64,000 nt of DNA, taken from contig NC_080559.1 of the NCBI RefSeq assembly GCF_030253575.1, positions 11,029,501 through 11,093,500 on the forward strand, given 5' to 3'. The stretch is from Rhododendron vialii. Lineage: Eukaryota; Streptophyta; Magnoliopsida; Ericales; Ericaceae. The first letter of the stretch is position 1. The number at the start of each line of letters is the position of its first letter. Of the stretch, positions 1 to 10,481 are shown piece by piece. Made by a program: the position numbers and the translations under genes. Below the pieces are notes generated by a model. That model was given only the letters and a program-made list of their open reading frames with translations, ran no database searches and was not told where the DNA came from.

Positions 1-944
1 TTTGCACGAGAGTTGTTTTACTCCTAAAATCCCGTAACTTGTTTTCCGAAAATTTGTTCAGAACCTCTTACCTCACGCTTGAAGTGTGGGCATTGTACAT
101 GTCAGCGACTCTCTCTCTCTCTCTCAATTGATTTGGAAAACCACAAGCAAGTTAATTACGTGAATAATTGGATAGAGTTTTAAACACAAAATTTGACCCA
201 AATACGCTAATAATCAGAGTTGTTTAATTTGTTTAAAACATATTTTTAAGAAATTCTTATTAAAAAATTGACTCACTCGGATATCGATAAAGACTTGATC
301 AATTCGTTCAGTTTTTATTAATTTGTCTAATTGAGAGGCATCGAAAAAGTAAAAAAAATTTGATTGAAACTCATTTTTTTTGCTTTATTCAAAAAATTAG
401 TACGAGTTTCGATCATTTTTTTTTACTTTTCGGATTTCTCCCGATGAGACGAATCAAGTCACAACAATTTGACGCAAACAAACAAATTCAAAAAAAATTT
501 AATAGAAACAAGAAAAAAATCACTTAACTTGAGGGTGCTGTAGTGCGGGGCGTGCACTACAACACCCTCGAGTCCTACTGATTGGCTTGAATTTTTCATC
601 CTTTGAGTCTGATCGATCACTCATATGCCACTTTTTTAAAAGAGAAGAGAGATTAGATCATACGTTTACCAATTCCAACACCCGTTCAAAATTTTGATGG
701 AAAAACGGGCCGGGTCGGTTTGGGTTTGACTTGACCCATATTCCATACGACCCGTTTCAACCCATTTACTATTTAACCCGCTCATATTTGACCCATGACC
801 CGTTTCAACACGCCCATACCCAACCCAACACGCTCATTTGTCACCTCTAATTTTAACCGACCCATTCTCTTTTTGTTTTTTGTTTTATTGTTTTTTTTAA
901 TCCTCAAAAACGCCTCACGGGCGATCTCTTTTTGCTCAAAACAG
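1..944. other. Intergenic repeat-rich DNA
   Basis: No gene is visible here. A hairpin lies at about 335-440: an arm containing AAAAAGTAAAAAAAATTTGA pairs with a later arm ending in ACTTTTCGG. The stretch at about 700-850 is dense in the motif GACCC and its variants and ends in GTCACCTCTAA, as non-autonomous hAT-type repeats often do. From about 945 onward the sequence is shared with 38384 onward (see the UGT relic entry). Confidence 0.5.
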
Positions 945-1494
945 CAAAAGCCTGACTGAACTAGCAAATGTGAAGACTATATTTGAAGCTTTGAATAATC
1001 CTAAAAAGCTTCCGGAGAATTACGTGACGGTGACGTTTTCGTAGCAAAAGTCATAAGTCTAATTTTTTTACAAATTTTATTTGTATTTAGGTGTAGCGAC
1101 ACTGGAGAAAATACAAGGTTACTTGATCACGCTTTTAAGTCTATCGCAATATGAACCTCATAATTAAACCTTACCTGGTGTATATACAAAACAGTCAAAA
1201 GTGAGATTCCCATCTGGCAATATGTTTATTTGCCAAGACAATAGCATTATAAACCAGAAGCATCCAATGGCTCACCAATATTTGATGCACGTACGCTACT
1301 CTTCTCAACTCTACTGAAAGTAATACTGATCAGAGACAGCTCTTATCCCTAATGAGAAGATCATTTTAGCGGAGGAGCCGTGAATAACCTGTTTACAGAG
1401 TCAATCGCAACTGTACAAAACACTTTTGAACTGTTGCGATTGGTTGCTGCTGTAAAGAATTTGTTCACGACTGAGCCGTGAATAAGTTACACAT

Positions 1495-2967
1495 TCATTT
1501 AGTGATTTGGTTGCCCATGACTTGTTCCCTTATGTCCTGAATTAAACGTTCGATATTAAGGAAAGAAGAACCACCTTCCTCGACAGCCCTCTTAGCCATC
1601 TCCCCAAGCTCCCTAGCCCTCGCCCTCCTCTCTCTCCCTTCCACTCCTCCACCCATCAACTCCTCCACTGCCCTCGTCACTCCTTACCTCCCAACCACCA
1701 CCCCATACTTCTCCTCTTGCCCCCAATTCACAACAAACTCGACTCCCACCCGCACTCCCACCCGCAGCAATTCCACGATCAACTTCTCGTTATAAAACTG
1801 ATCTGCGAAAAGCGGCCACGTCACCATCGGCACCCCGGCACACACTCCTTCCAGCGTGGAGTTCCACCCGCAGTGTGTCACGAACCCCCCAACCGTAGAG
1901 TGCGACAATATCAGCACTTGCGGGGCCCAACCGCGGACCAAAACACCCTTCCCTCTATTTCTCTCCTCGAATCCGTCTTTCACAATCCAATTCTCAAACT
2001 CCTCCGATTTTCCCCCACTTACGACCCAAACAAACGGCCGGCCCGACGCCTCGAGGCCCAGCCCAATTTCCACCAATTGCGGTGTCGTAAACCGCCCGAG
2101 ACTTCCGAAACAAACATAAACCACAGACCCAGGGCCTTGTAAATCAAGCCATTCCAAGCACTTTTTCTCATCAACCAATGATTTGCTTCCCCTCTCTAAC
2201 TTATCCGAATCATCTTTGTTACACAACGAAACCGGTCCGATACACCACACTTTCCCTCCTCTCACCCTCCCGAATTCCTCGACGTACTCCGGTTCAAGTT
2301 CCTCGAAACTGTTAACCACCGCCCCGTAGGCCGCCCTCTCGGCCGCCCTGATTTCCAACCGGAGACCCTTCGCGTCCGGCATGTTAACCGCGTTCGGCAA
2401 CTGCGACCTCGTCAGCACGATCCGGTCGGGCAAACCGGGCACCACAAACGGCTCGGAGTCGGACGCCGTACCCTCGTGAATTTTGCTACTCAGCAAAACA
2501 TGCGTGCACAATGCGGAAAAACAGCTCGTCCCGTCGAAAACGAGCCTCGGGATCGCGCGCTTCCGCGCGGTTTCCGAGGCCCACGCTAGGTTTTTATCGG
2601 AGATTATGCAACTTATACAGGGGTTTAGGCCGTCGATCAAATGTTCTATTGGGTGCTGTAGGAGCTTAATGGCGGTGAGGAAGTTGGGGAATAGGTCTCG
2701 GGAAGGGAGAGAGTCCATGGTTTCGCATCCGTCGGGCAAGCCGGATTCGGACGTGGGAAACGGGACTTGGAGGAGTTGGATTTTGAGGCCGGATTGGGCG
2801 GACCGAGAGACGGTGGCGGCGAGACGGGAGGCGTTGAGGGGTGTGGTGATTAGGGTTATGGATATGTGGTGTTGGGCTAGTAGTTTGGCCATGTCTATCA
2901 TGGGGATTAGGTGGCCCTGGGTTAGGTGGGGGAGGAGGAGAAAGTGGAGGGGGGTTTGTGAAGCCAT
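1495..2967 (-). pseudogene. UGT-1: UDP-glycosyltransferase (UGT73C-like) with a premature stop
   Basis: This family transfers a sugar from a UDP-sugar to small plant metabolites in the cytosol. The reading frame starts at ATG 2967 (MASQTPLHF) and runs without an intron. The catalytic-type His is residue 19 (TQGH). The PSPG sugar-donor box starts with WAPQVLILSH and contains THCGWNSTLEG and WPLFADQ. Codon 428 is TAA (1681-1683), where paralogues carry an acidic residue. The frame then continues open for 62 codons with normal UGT C-terminal sequence (VEEGGSSFLN) to a TGA at 1495-1497. A single substitution therefore truncates the protein after the PSPG box and removes the C-terminal helices. 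The gene has diverged from UGT-2 and UGT-3, so it is an older duplicate. A sequencing error or a segregating null allele would look the same. The UGT73C assignment rests on remembered family sequence and is good to family level only. Confidence 0.88.
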
Positions 2968-3204
2968 TTTTTTGCAAGATTGGGAGGAGTAGGAGTGATG
3001 GAAATTTTTGCAAGAAGGTGGAAATTGGGAGAAAATGGTGAGGCTTTTTCAGTTTTTAGTTTTGGTGTTTGGAAGATAAGGTGGAGGCCAAATTCGTCTG
3101 AGAAAGTTTTCTTCTCCTTTGTGCTGGGTGATGGAAGAGCATACATGTGAGAGAGGATGTTGATTTATCGAGGGATGAGACTTGTGGTTGTGGAGGACTT
3201 GGGC

Positions 3205-3405
3205 TCAATTCCACTAAACCTTCTTAAAATACAAGTACTTTTTACAATTTTCAAGCTTAAAAATAATGAGCTTATTAAAAATAATGAGTTTATGAAAATA
3301 ATTTTTCAATTTTTTTGCATCGTGAAAAAAGATCCATATTGTATATTTTTAGATTTTAATAAACTCATTATTTTTAAACTTGAAAATTACAAAATTACGT
3401 AATGC
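3205..3405. repeat. Foldback MITE, AT-rich
   Basis: The arms pair around TTTTCAAGCTTAAAAATAATGAG on the left and its diverged complement (CTCATTATTTTTAAACTTGAAAA) on the right. A relative lies at 18868-19085. It sits 0.2 kb upstream of UGT-1, on that gene's promoter side. Confidence 0.6.
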
Positions 3406-5043
3406 TCCATATGGTCAAAGTGGGAGCTAACTAATTTCTCATTTTTCACTAGTTATATGTTGCATTTGGTGGTTGGTGTTTCTGACATCTTCTCTTCAAT
3501 TATGCATTTCCTTTTTCCCCTTTTTTTTCAGGGAACTTACCATTATTGTTTTCGTTATACTCTTCTCATACCAGTTCTGGTTTTGTTATGATGGCCAATG
3601 TGCGAGATTGTTGTTCACTTGGATTTCACCATCTCTGGACAGCTCATTTATCATATATGTTCATGCGCTTTCCTTTTGAGTGTTATGAGCTGTGGAAGAA
3701 CTATTCAGTTGACATGAGGACAACAGCTACCGTTAATACCTGGTTGTCTGATTGCAAGCGCCATCTCTCAGGATTGTATGTGTGCGCTATTCGAGTTAGA
3801 GTGTCTGATTGCTGTTGTGTGGCTGTCAGCTGATATTATGTCATTGCATACCGGGAACACCACCCTTATTTTCATATTTGGACATGTTATTTGCTTGATG
3901 TTGCTAAGTGCGGCTTAGATTGGTTAGCAATTTGCCAGTGCATACGGCCTTAATATTGTCATTGTTGTGCAGAATAAGCATTTGGATTTCAATTTTCTTT
4001 GGATATGCCAAATTACGAGTCAGAAAAGCAAAGTTGTGATGGTGCATGTTGCGCAAAGTTGTTCGACGACTGGTTGTTCTGTGGGTTCCATGGTTTGTTT
4101 TAGTGTTCTTGCAAAGTTGAGGATTTAGTTTCCTTTTAAATATAATGAGTTTTGTATACCGACCAAGTCTTCTTCGAGGCTGCATTTTAGGTTTTCTTGA
4201 TTCAGCCCGTAGTCAGTGGAATGGTGGAGGTTTGAGTTGAGCCCACTGGAAGAGTATGACCGACTGATCTAGGTGAGTCATACGGGTTGCGCAACAAGAT
4301 TCATCTAGTTTGGCTACATGTTTGGAAGACTATATCTGATGCATTCTGTGTAACAGCTTTAGTGCTTGCAATTTTCAAGTTTGTGCCAGTATAATCTGCT
4401 TGCGAATGGAGTCGAGTGCAATAGAGTAGTTGCTTTACCAGGCACGAGGCAGAAATTTCGTCTACTAATGTGGCTTCTTTGTAATGATGTGTCCGGCCTT
4501 TCCCATGAAGATTTATTACCAATGGTTTCCTGAAGTACCTGAGAGACCTGTGGGTGGATGCTGTAGTTTCCTGTGACTTCTGTAGCTACAAAGACCAGAT
4601 TGATTAGGTCATTAGAAAAACTATGTGGATGCCTTGCTTTTCGGTCAGCATGGAATCATGCCAATTCTACCGTTCTCGGGTAAGAATTCTTGCCAAAAGT
4701 TGAACAGCCTGTTTTGAGTTAAGTTGTTTTTTTCCTTTACCCTTCTGAATGACTATAGCTCTAAAACCTGCTGCATTGCGTTTGGTAGCGAAAGTTCAGC
4801 TTAATCATATTTATCTATATTGTACGAAGTCGTATATTCCTGAGAAGGAAGCGTGTTTGTGGTAGAGGCACAGTCTCAAACTGATCCAGTATGACCCCTA
4901 AAATTTTATACCACAGACCTCACTTTAAATACTTGGAGGGACACAAGTTTCCATCACTTAGATGCCCATGAAAATGATGACAAGTTTGGAAGGAATAACT
5001 TGGATTCAGTAACAAAGTAGAGAATATATGTTCCCCCCACCCC

Positions 5044-5084
<41 letters not shown>

Positions 5085-5938
5085 AAAAAAAAAAAAAAAT
5101 TATATCCCAAAACTGCCAAATTTTTTCCTATTAAAGTTTCCTCAGTAGATTTGAGGACTTTTCATCGGCACTTCATTTCTGTTGTGTGGAAGGTGAGAAA
5201 TGATTTTGAAATGCTATTATGTGGTTGATTATAAATGTAGTTATGATATTAAAAATGAATTAGTTATTGTTTTAATCTATGTGTAAAACATGTTTATTGT
5301 TGTCAAAATAAGTGTTTGTGATTTTTTTTTCTATTGTCAAACTTGCTATGTCTTGTCTTATCTGCGCCATCATCACTCACGCATGCGTATGCAACATTGT
5401 AGCCTCCCTTCTTGATCAAAAGAAAGTAGTCTTGTACGTACATTCAACACCACTTTTTTTTTCCCATCAAATTTAAGGTATGTTGCATGTTAGTGTAATT
5501 TTGGATCTCATCACTTTTGACTCTTGATTTTACGTGCTTTTAACATTTACGGTATAATAGTTTTCGGTAGGGGATATTTTGTTTGAGTTGATGATGTTTA
5601 AATTCTTGATTGAATGTTGTTTTCCGTGTTTTAGTGGTATTTCCTCATTGTTTTTGGTGGTTTATGGACGACATATCCTTAACCTGATACCTCCTACTGT
5701 TGTAAGTTTTGTGTGTTTGATATCCAGCTGTTTATGTTTTGTTACAGTACTGCACAAATATTGTGTTCCATCCTACCATGTTGGTCTTGGGAGACATCAT
5801 AAATGGCATTTTACTAATTTTTGTTGCAAAACTGATCGGTTCACTTCTGTTTGTTCTGAATAGAAAACAATTTCTAGGCACGCTGGTATACTGAAATCTT
5901 TCTTCTTTGATAAGACTAATATTAAGTGGTTGCTATAG
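3406..5938. other. No recognisable gene; poly-C/poly-A tract
   Basis: I looked on the plus strand for a 5' RRM exon of the RZ-1-like pseudogene (a FVGGLSW-type motif) and did not find one. At 5045-5099 a run of 30 C is followed by one G and 24 A. The minus strand is therefore T24-C-G30, which could form G-quadruplex structure and is also prone to sequencing error. Confidence 0.6.
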
Positions 5939-7168
5939 GTCATGGTGGAAAGGGAGACTGGCTGTCCTCGCGGATTCGGGTTTATAACCTTTGCAGACCG
6001 TCAGGCTTTGCAGGATTCAATCAGAGAGATGCACGGTCAGGAATTGGACGGTCTAGTCATCTTTGTGAACAAGGCCCAGCCCAAAATGGATGGGGATGAT
6101 CCTGACTATGGCTATGGTAGGGGACAAGCGCCAAGTGGTCGGGACACTTACAGGGCAGGGGACAAGCCAGTTGGACAATTCGAGTGTTCCAAGTGTGGGT
6201 GCTTGGGTCATTTTGCACGGGAATGCCCTTCAACTGGTGGTGGCGGTAGTTTCTCTTCACATTCACGATTTGGTGGCGGTGATTGATTTGGACTGGACCG
6301 TTTTGAACTTTTGATGACCGGTTTGATGGGAGCCGCTATGGAGACAGGGAGCAGTTGGGTCACAGAGAAGGTACGAGACTCGTGATTGTTACAGCAATGA
6401 CAGGTTTCCTATTGGAGGCAGGGGCGGATAGAGCAAGGGGCACGCGGGGTCACGTGCCCCCACCTCACCCCACCCCATCCCTTTTTTTAATTTGTAGTTT
6501 ATTTTTTATACAAAATCAGTATTTTTTTTTTTTTGGCAAAAATGAGTGGGAGAATAAGAAATCCACGCAAAAAACTCGACGAGGAGAACTCGCTCGATGC
6601 TTGATTTACTTTGTCGTTGCTGATCGCTCGTCTCTATGGTCGTCGCCCGTCACCTCACCGTTTTCCTCCCCAATCATCAATTAAATTTGGGGCAACACGG
6701 CAAAAGTAACATTTATTGAAAGGACTTTTAATTGGGGCTACATAATTTAAAACTTTTTATTCTTTTCTTTTAAGGTTCGTAATATATATATTGATTGTTT
6801 GGGAAAATTAGGCCTTCATTTCTTTACTTGGTTTTTACCCAGTGAATGGAATTTATAATTAAATTTTTCATAGTTTGTGCCTTTGCGTTTAATTTCGATT
6901 TTTGCTCAAGATTAGTAGTATAATGTGCCTCCACGTGAAGCAAATCCTGGGTCCGCCACTGACCGGAGGTGATAGGTTTCCAGACCGGGAGCCTCAAGCC
7001 AGGTGCAGCAGAGATATGATTATTGGTAGGGATGGAGGCCCAAGGGGTGGTATGGATAGATTTGGAAGCGGAGGGCCCACCCGTTATGAAGGACGAAGTC
7101 ATAGAGACAAATCTGGTCCTTATGACCGCCCGAGAAGTGGAGGTCATTCTTCTTGTGACCGTTACTAA
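5939..7168 (+). pseudogene. RZ-1-like glycine-rich RNA-binding zinc-finger protein, decayed and interrupted
   Basis: RZ-1 proteins are nuclear RNA binders involved in splicing, with an RRM, a CCHC zinc knuckle and an Arg/Gly/Asp-rich tail. Here an intron acceptor (TATAG, ending at 5938) precedes the second half of an RRM with RNP1 RGFGFITF. A CX2CX4HX4C knuckle follows at about 6181-6225 (CSKCGCLGHFAREC). The RGD-rich tail continues to a TAA at 7166-7168. Damage: a TGA at 6284-6286 where the family has Arg (fits CpG decay), single-base frameshifts near 6310 and 6370, and a hAT-type element at 6419-6961 inside the tail. After that element the tail resumes (DRFPDREPQARC...SSCDRY). The exon for the first RRM half was not found upstream. 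I read this as a dead duplicate or fragment of an RZ-1b/c-type gene. Confidence 0.82.
6419..6961. mobile_element. Non-autonomous hAT-type element inside the RZ-1 pseudogene
   Basis: 543 bp. The left end is CAGGGGCGGAT and the right end is GTCCGCCACTG, an imperfect terminal inverted repeat. The flanks ATTGGAGG (6411-6418) and ACCGGAGG (6962-6969) match at 6 of 8 bases, as expected for an aged 8-bp hAT target duplication. It has no transposase. It shares end sequence and a GTGCC(C/T)CCAC-type subterminal motif with the element at 48413-48982. Confidence 0.82.
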
Positions 7169-8719
7169 GGCAATGGTTGCTTTTGTCATCCAGTCCGTTG
7201 ATAGTTGTTTGTTTAGCCACTTAGTACTTTGGCATTTCAATTCTCGCAGTTTGTAGTTTAGCTACTGGAAGTAACGTATTCAGAGATCTCGTGTACAATT
7301 GCATTTTCTGTTTGTAGTCCAGGGAAATTTTTTTTTTTTCCAGGTATCTTGCTCCGATGATTTTAACTATGCATCTAGCTGGCTGATTCTGTGGGTTTTG
7401 CCGTTAAGAAACTGCCTGCTCTGTAGCTCACTTTCTGTGGGAAGCATCTTTTGTGCTGTTCGTTTTCTGCAGTTGCCAATGCTCAGCATATTCAGAGAAT
7501 GTTGTCCAAAATGCTTCATTGGGGAATCGAAGTATTGTGCTGCTACTGTTGATTAGTCCAAGTTCATTGGCAGGAGGAGGAGAGATGATGAGTTCTACGG
7601 AACTGTTATGTTGATGTTTCTCTTTAATGTGGGGTGTATACTGTTGGTTTGAATCGATCTCATCTTTGATATGCAGCAATGGCTTATGGCAGTGCGGAGC
7701 GCAGAAAATGGTGCATTGTCTTACATATGAAGCTTCGTCTACTGCCACTACAATCACTGATTGGCTGTATATGATTTGATCTGCAAAATATAAGTGAGTT
7801 TTGTGTTTGCTGCGTTCGGTTTTTGTTTCCAGGTTTTCGGGAGCGGTCGATAAATATGTGTTTTGGCTTCAGTAAATGTTTGGAATATTGCCAAAGTTTT
7901 CAAATCTTGCGAAATTTGCCAAATAATAAATGATTGTGGTGGGTGGTTTCGCTTGATTGTGGTGGGTGGTTTCGCTACATTTTTTCTCGGCCAAAATGCA
8001 AAAGAGAGACGCTAAGGACACATTCAATACGTAGACTTTTCCCCTCTAGGCATGTACATTGTACATGATGAATTCGAAGAATGCATTTGTTCTTTGCGTA
8101 CCAAACTTATTAATTCCGCTTCTTGATAGTGGATTACTCCACTTTTTAAGATGCCAAGTGCCCCTCCCTATCTAGCTAGCCATATGTATCACATAAATTA
8201 CTTGTTCCATTTTGGGATATCAAAAGACCTAACTGAACAGAATCGTTGCCAGAATGCCAGTGGTAGGACACCCCCACCCAACCTATGCCTTGCCGCCGTC
8301 CCTGTCAATTACACATATTATGGGAACACCAAGATGACATCACTTGATTAATAATTGAGATGACATCACTTGATTAATAATTGAGATGGAATTGAAGATG
8401 TCGACTGACCACATATCTAAATGGAGGTAAATTTGGCACATTTTTAGGAGAATAAATTAGGTATCTTGTTAAGCTTCTGATTTGTCATTAATTGTTGGGC
8501 CTACTTTGATAATGTAAGTGTTCACTTATTCTAACCCAGTCAAATACACCAATCATGCTAAAGTTATGTTTATATGATATTGATCAATGCAGTCTTTATT
8601 CTATAAGGGATCCCTTTTTTTTTTTTTTTTTTGTATATATTTTAGTAGTAGGGGTGTTAGAGTTAGCACAGAAGGGTCCAAAGACTGTCTATAGCCCTGG
8701 CCTCCAAAGCCCCGTCCCT
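7169..8719. other. Former 3' UTR region and intergenic DNA with two short tandem duplications
   Basis: No gene is visible. Two perfect tandem duplications stand out: a 23-bp unit at 7931-7953 and 7954-7976 (TGATTGTGGTGGGTGGTTTC...), and a 26-bp unit at 8333-8358 and 8359-8384 (GATGACATCACTTGATTAAT...). Both look like recent slippage products. Confidence 0.6.
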
Positions 8720-9030
8720 CGTGGGACTCGAACACTAAAATGCAGACCTCCCCTTTTCTGATTAAATTTCGATGATTCAAACGGTTTAATGTGTTCAGAA
8801 TGTGATTTTAAAGGTCCCCATGAGAAATCAACAAAAAAAAAAAAAGACAGGAAAGTGCTTTATCTGTGCAGTTTTTTATTAAACTGTTCAATAAAAACTG
8901 CTCGGATGAAGGACTTTTAGGTCATGTTTTTTGCTGATTTTTCATGGAACCCTTAAAATCACATTCTAATCACATTGAACGGTTCAGATCGAGAAAGGGG
9001 ATGTCGGCATTTTAACAAAATGCGGGATCC
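8720..9030. repeat. Foldback MITE (family F1, copy 1)
   Basis: The left arm has AGAATGTGATTTTAA and the right arm TTAAAATCACATTCT, with further pairing around the GGTCCCCATGAGAAATC and GATTTTTCATGGAACCC blocks. The loop is about 100 nt. The same core recurs in the element at 44472-44792. Confidence 0.65.
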
Positions 9031-9852
9031 CTCACTGAATCAGTGGTTGATCAATGAATGTGCTGTAACACAATAAGCTCGAAAAAATAAATTTATACCG
9101 TGAATAGGATTTTTTTATATATATAGAAAAGTGGGCTCGAGAAGGATTCCAAAAGGGCCTCAATATAACCTTATAGTCGAAAATAGGACTGAATGACTCT
9201 TTTCCCGGTTCGTATTTTTTTTGTTCATTCAATAAAAAAAGTTGGAGAGGGGACACGAACAAAGAGACCTTCTTTGGATGTGTCCATAACGGTTTCTAAA
9301 TGTGCAATGTTCGACTAAATAAGTGCTCTTCGAGAGAGTCAGTGATCCCATTATAACACGAGTTAGAACATGTGTTTTTGACCGGTAGTCATACGTGATT
9401 ATTATTTTTTATCCGAAGAAGAAACTTCATTCGTAAAAGCCATACGGCATCTACATGATTTTCATCAAAATGTATAGATAAAGAAAAAAACGCTAATCCG
9501 GAAAACTAAGGATAAACAATAAGCAGAAAGAGACAAACTAATGTCAAAATCCAAATCACGAGCACAAAGCTTTCAACACGTAACTGCCGAAATAGACCTA
9601 CCAATGGCCCGCGCAAGTGACTATTAGAATCGCGCACCCACCTTTGCCGACTCCACTATGGTCAGAGTTCTGTATCGTTTGTTATTTTCCTTCCTCAATT
9701 CTCTGATCAAACGATTCCTCACATGTTTGAAACTCAAAAATCCCCTTGGCTTTTCCTTCCTAAAGAAACCCCTCACCTCACTCGATTCCCACATCCAAAA
9801 TACAAGTCAACCTTTCATTCATCAGGACACCCACCTCACTCCCCCAACCTAA
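9031..9852. other. Intergenic, no gene seen
   Basis: AT-rich sequence with short open frames only. None shows a recognisable domain. Confidence 0.6.
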
Positions 9853-9870
9853 AACACACACACACACACA

Positions 9871-9955
<85 letters not shown>
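9853..9955. repeat. Compound microsatellite (CA)n(CT)n
   Basis: About nine CA units run directly into about 42 CT units, ending at 9955. It lies roughly 0.4 kb upstream of the nodulin-like gene. The pyrimidine-only strand can form triplex (H-DNA), and the length is probably polymorphic. Confidence 0.95.
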
Positions 9956-9959
<4 letters not shown>

Positions 9960-10039
9960 CTCCCGGTACCACGTGGCGTCCCAACCATTTACATAGCGAC
10001 AGAATTATCCGGTAGAGACATCATCATTTACTTTTGTTT

Positions 10040-10280
10040 GGTGTCTTAGACTTATCCTACATCGCTCATCTAAACTACCAAAACTTGGTTAATAAAATTC
10101 AGGGGCTACTCCACCAATTGGTTTTAGGTTTGAACCTTCCAAAAATTCTAATATGGTATCAGAGCTAGGTTTTGGGTGGCGTCTGTCATCTCTATCGTCC
10201 GAGTCAATCGCTCAGCTTCTGGTCTCCACCTATTATAGCCAATTGGTTTTAAGTTGCCCTTTAAAAAATCTAATATGGTG
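10040..10280 (+). mobile_element. TRIM-like LTR retrotransposon remnant
   Basis: An LTR-like block (about 10040-10152) ends in CCAATTGGTTTTAGG...TTCTAATA. It is followed at once by TGGTATCAGAGCTAGG (10153), the primer-binding site complementary to initiator tRNA-Met used by plant LTR elements. A truncated second copy (CCAATTGGTTTTAAG...TCTAATATGG) follows at about 10228-10275. The internal part is under 100 bp, so this is a TRIM or a deleted LTR element. It ends about 100 bp upstream of the TATA box of the next gene. Confidence 0.72.
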
Positions 10281-10350
10281 ATTGAGAAATAAGAAATCAC
10301 ACACATTATATAGTGTCGATATTTACTTGCAGAAGTATCACACATCAATG

Positions 10351-10387
10351 CCACGTGGTAATTGCCCCTTTCCCTTGCCTATAAAAT
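10351..10387 (+). promoter_or_regulatory. G-box and TATA box of the nodulin-like gene
   Basis: CCACGTGG (10351-10358) is a palindromic G-box of the kind bound by plant bZIP/bHLH factors. TATAAAAT (10380-10387) is a good TATA box about 95 bp before the start codon at 10482. In-frame codons from 10362 to 10479 lie on or just after the TATA box, so they are 5' leader or promoter, not coding. Confidence 0.72.
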
Positions 10388-10481
10388 GCCTATCCACTTC
10401 ATTACTCTCACAGTCCATAACCTTTCCCCACTCCAACTCAAAAAACCAAACCCAAACTCTTTAGACATTCTCACCAAAACC

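Noticed and set aside
5045-5099. Poly-A run as the end of a retrotransposed mRNA
   Set aside because: It is joined to a 30-base C run with no flanking duplication visible, so a homopolymer artefact or simple repeat is more likely.
9723-10049. Open frames crossing the CT/CA microsatellite
   Set aside because: Dipeptide repeats (Leu-Ser, Arg-Glu) from a microsatellite, with no gene context.
10362-10481. Open frame upstream of the nodulin-like start codon, which would extend the protein by 40 residues
   Set aside because: It overlaps the TATA box at 10380-10387, and its residues are unlike the family N-terminus. The start at 10482 is preferred.
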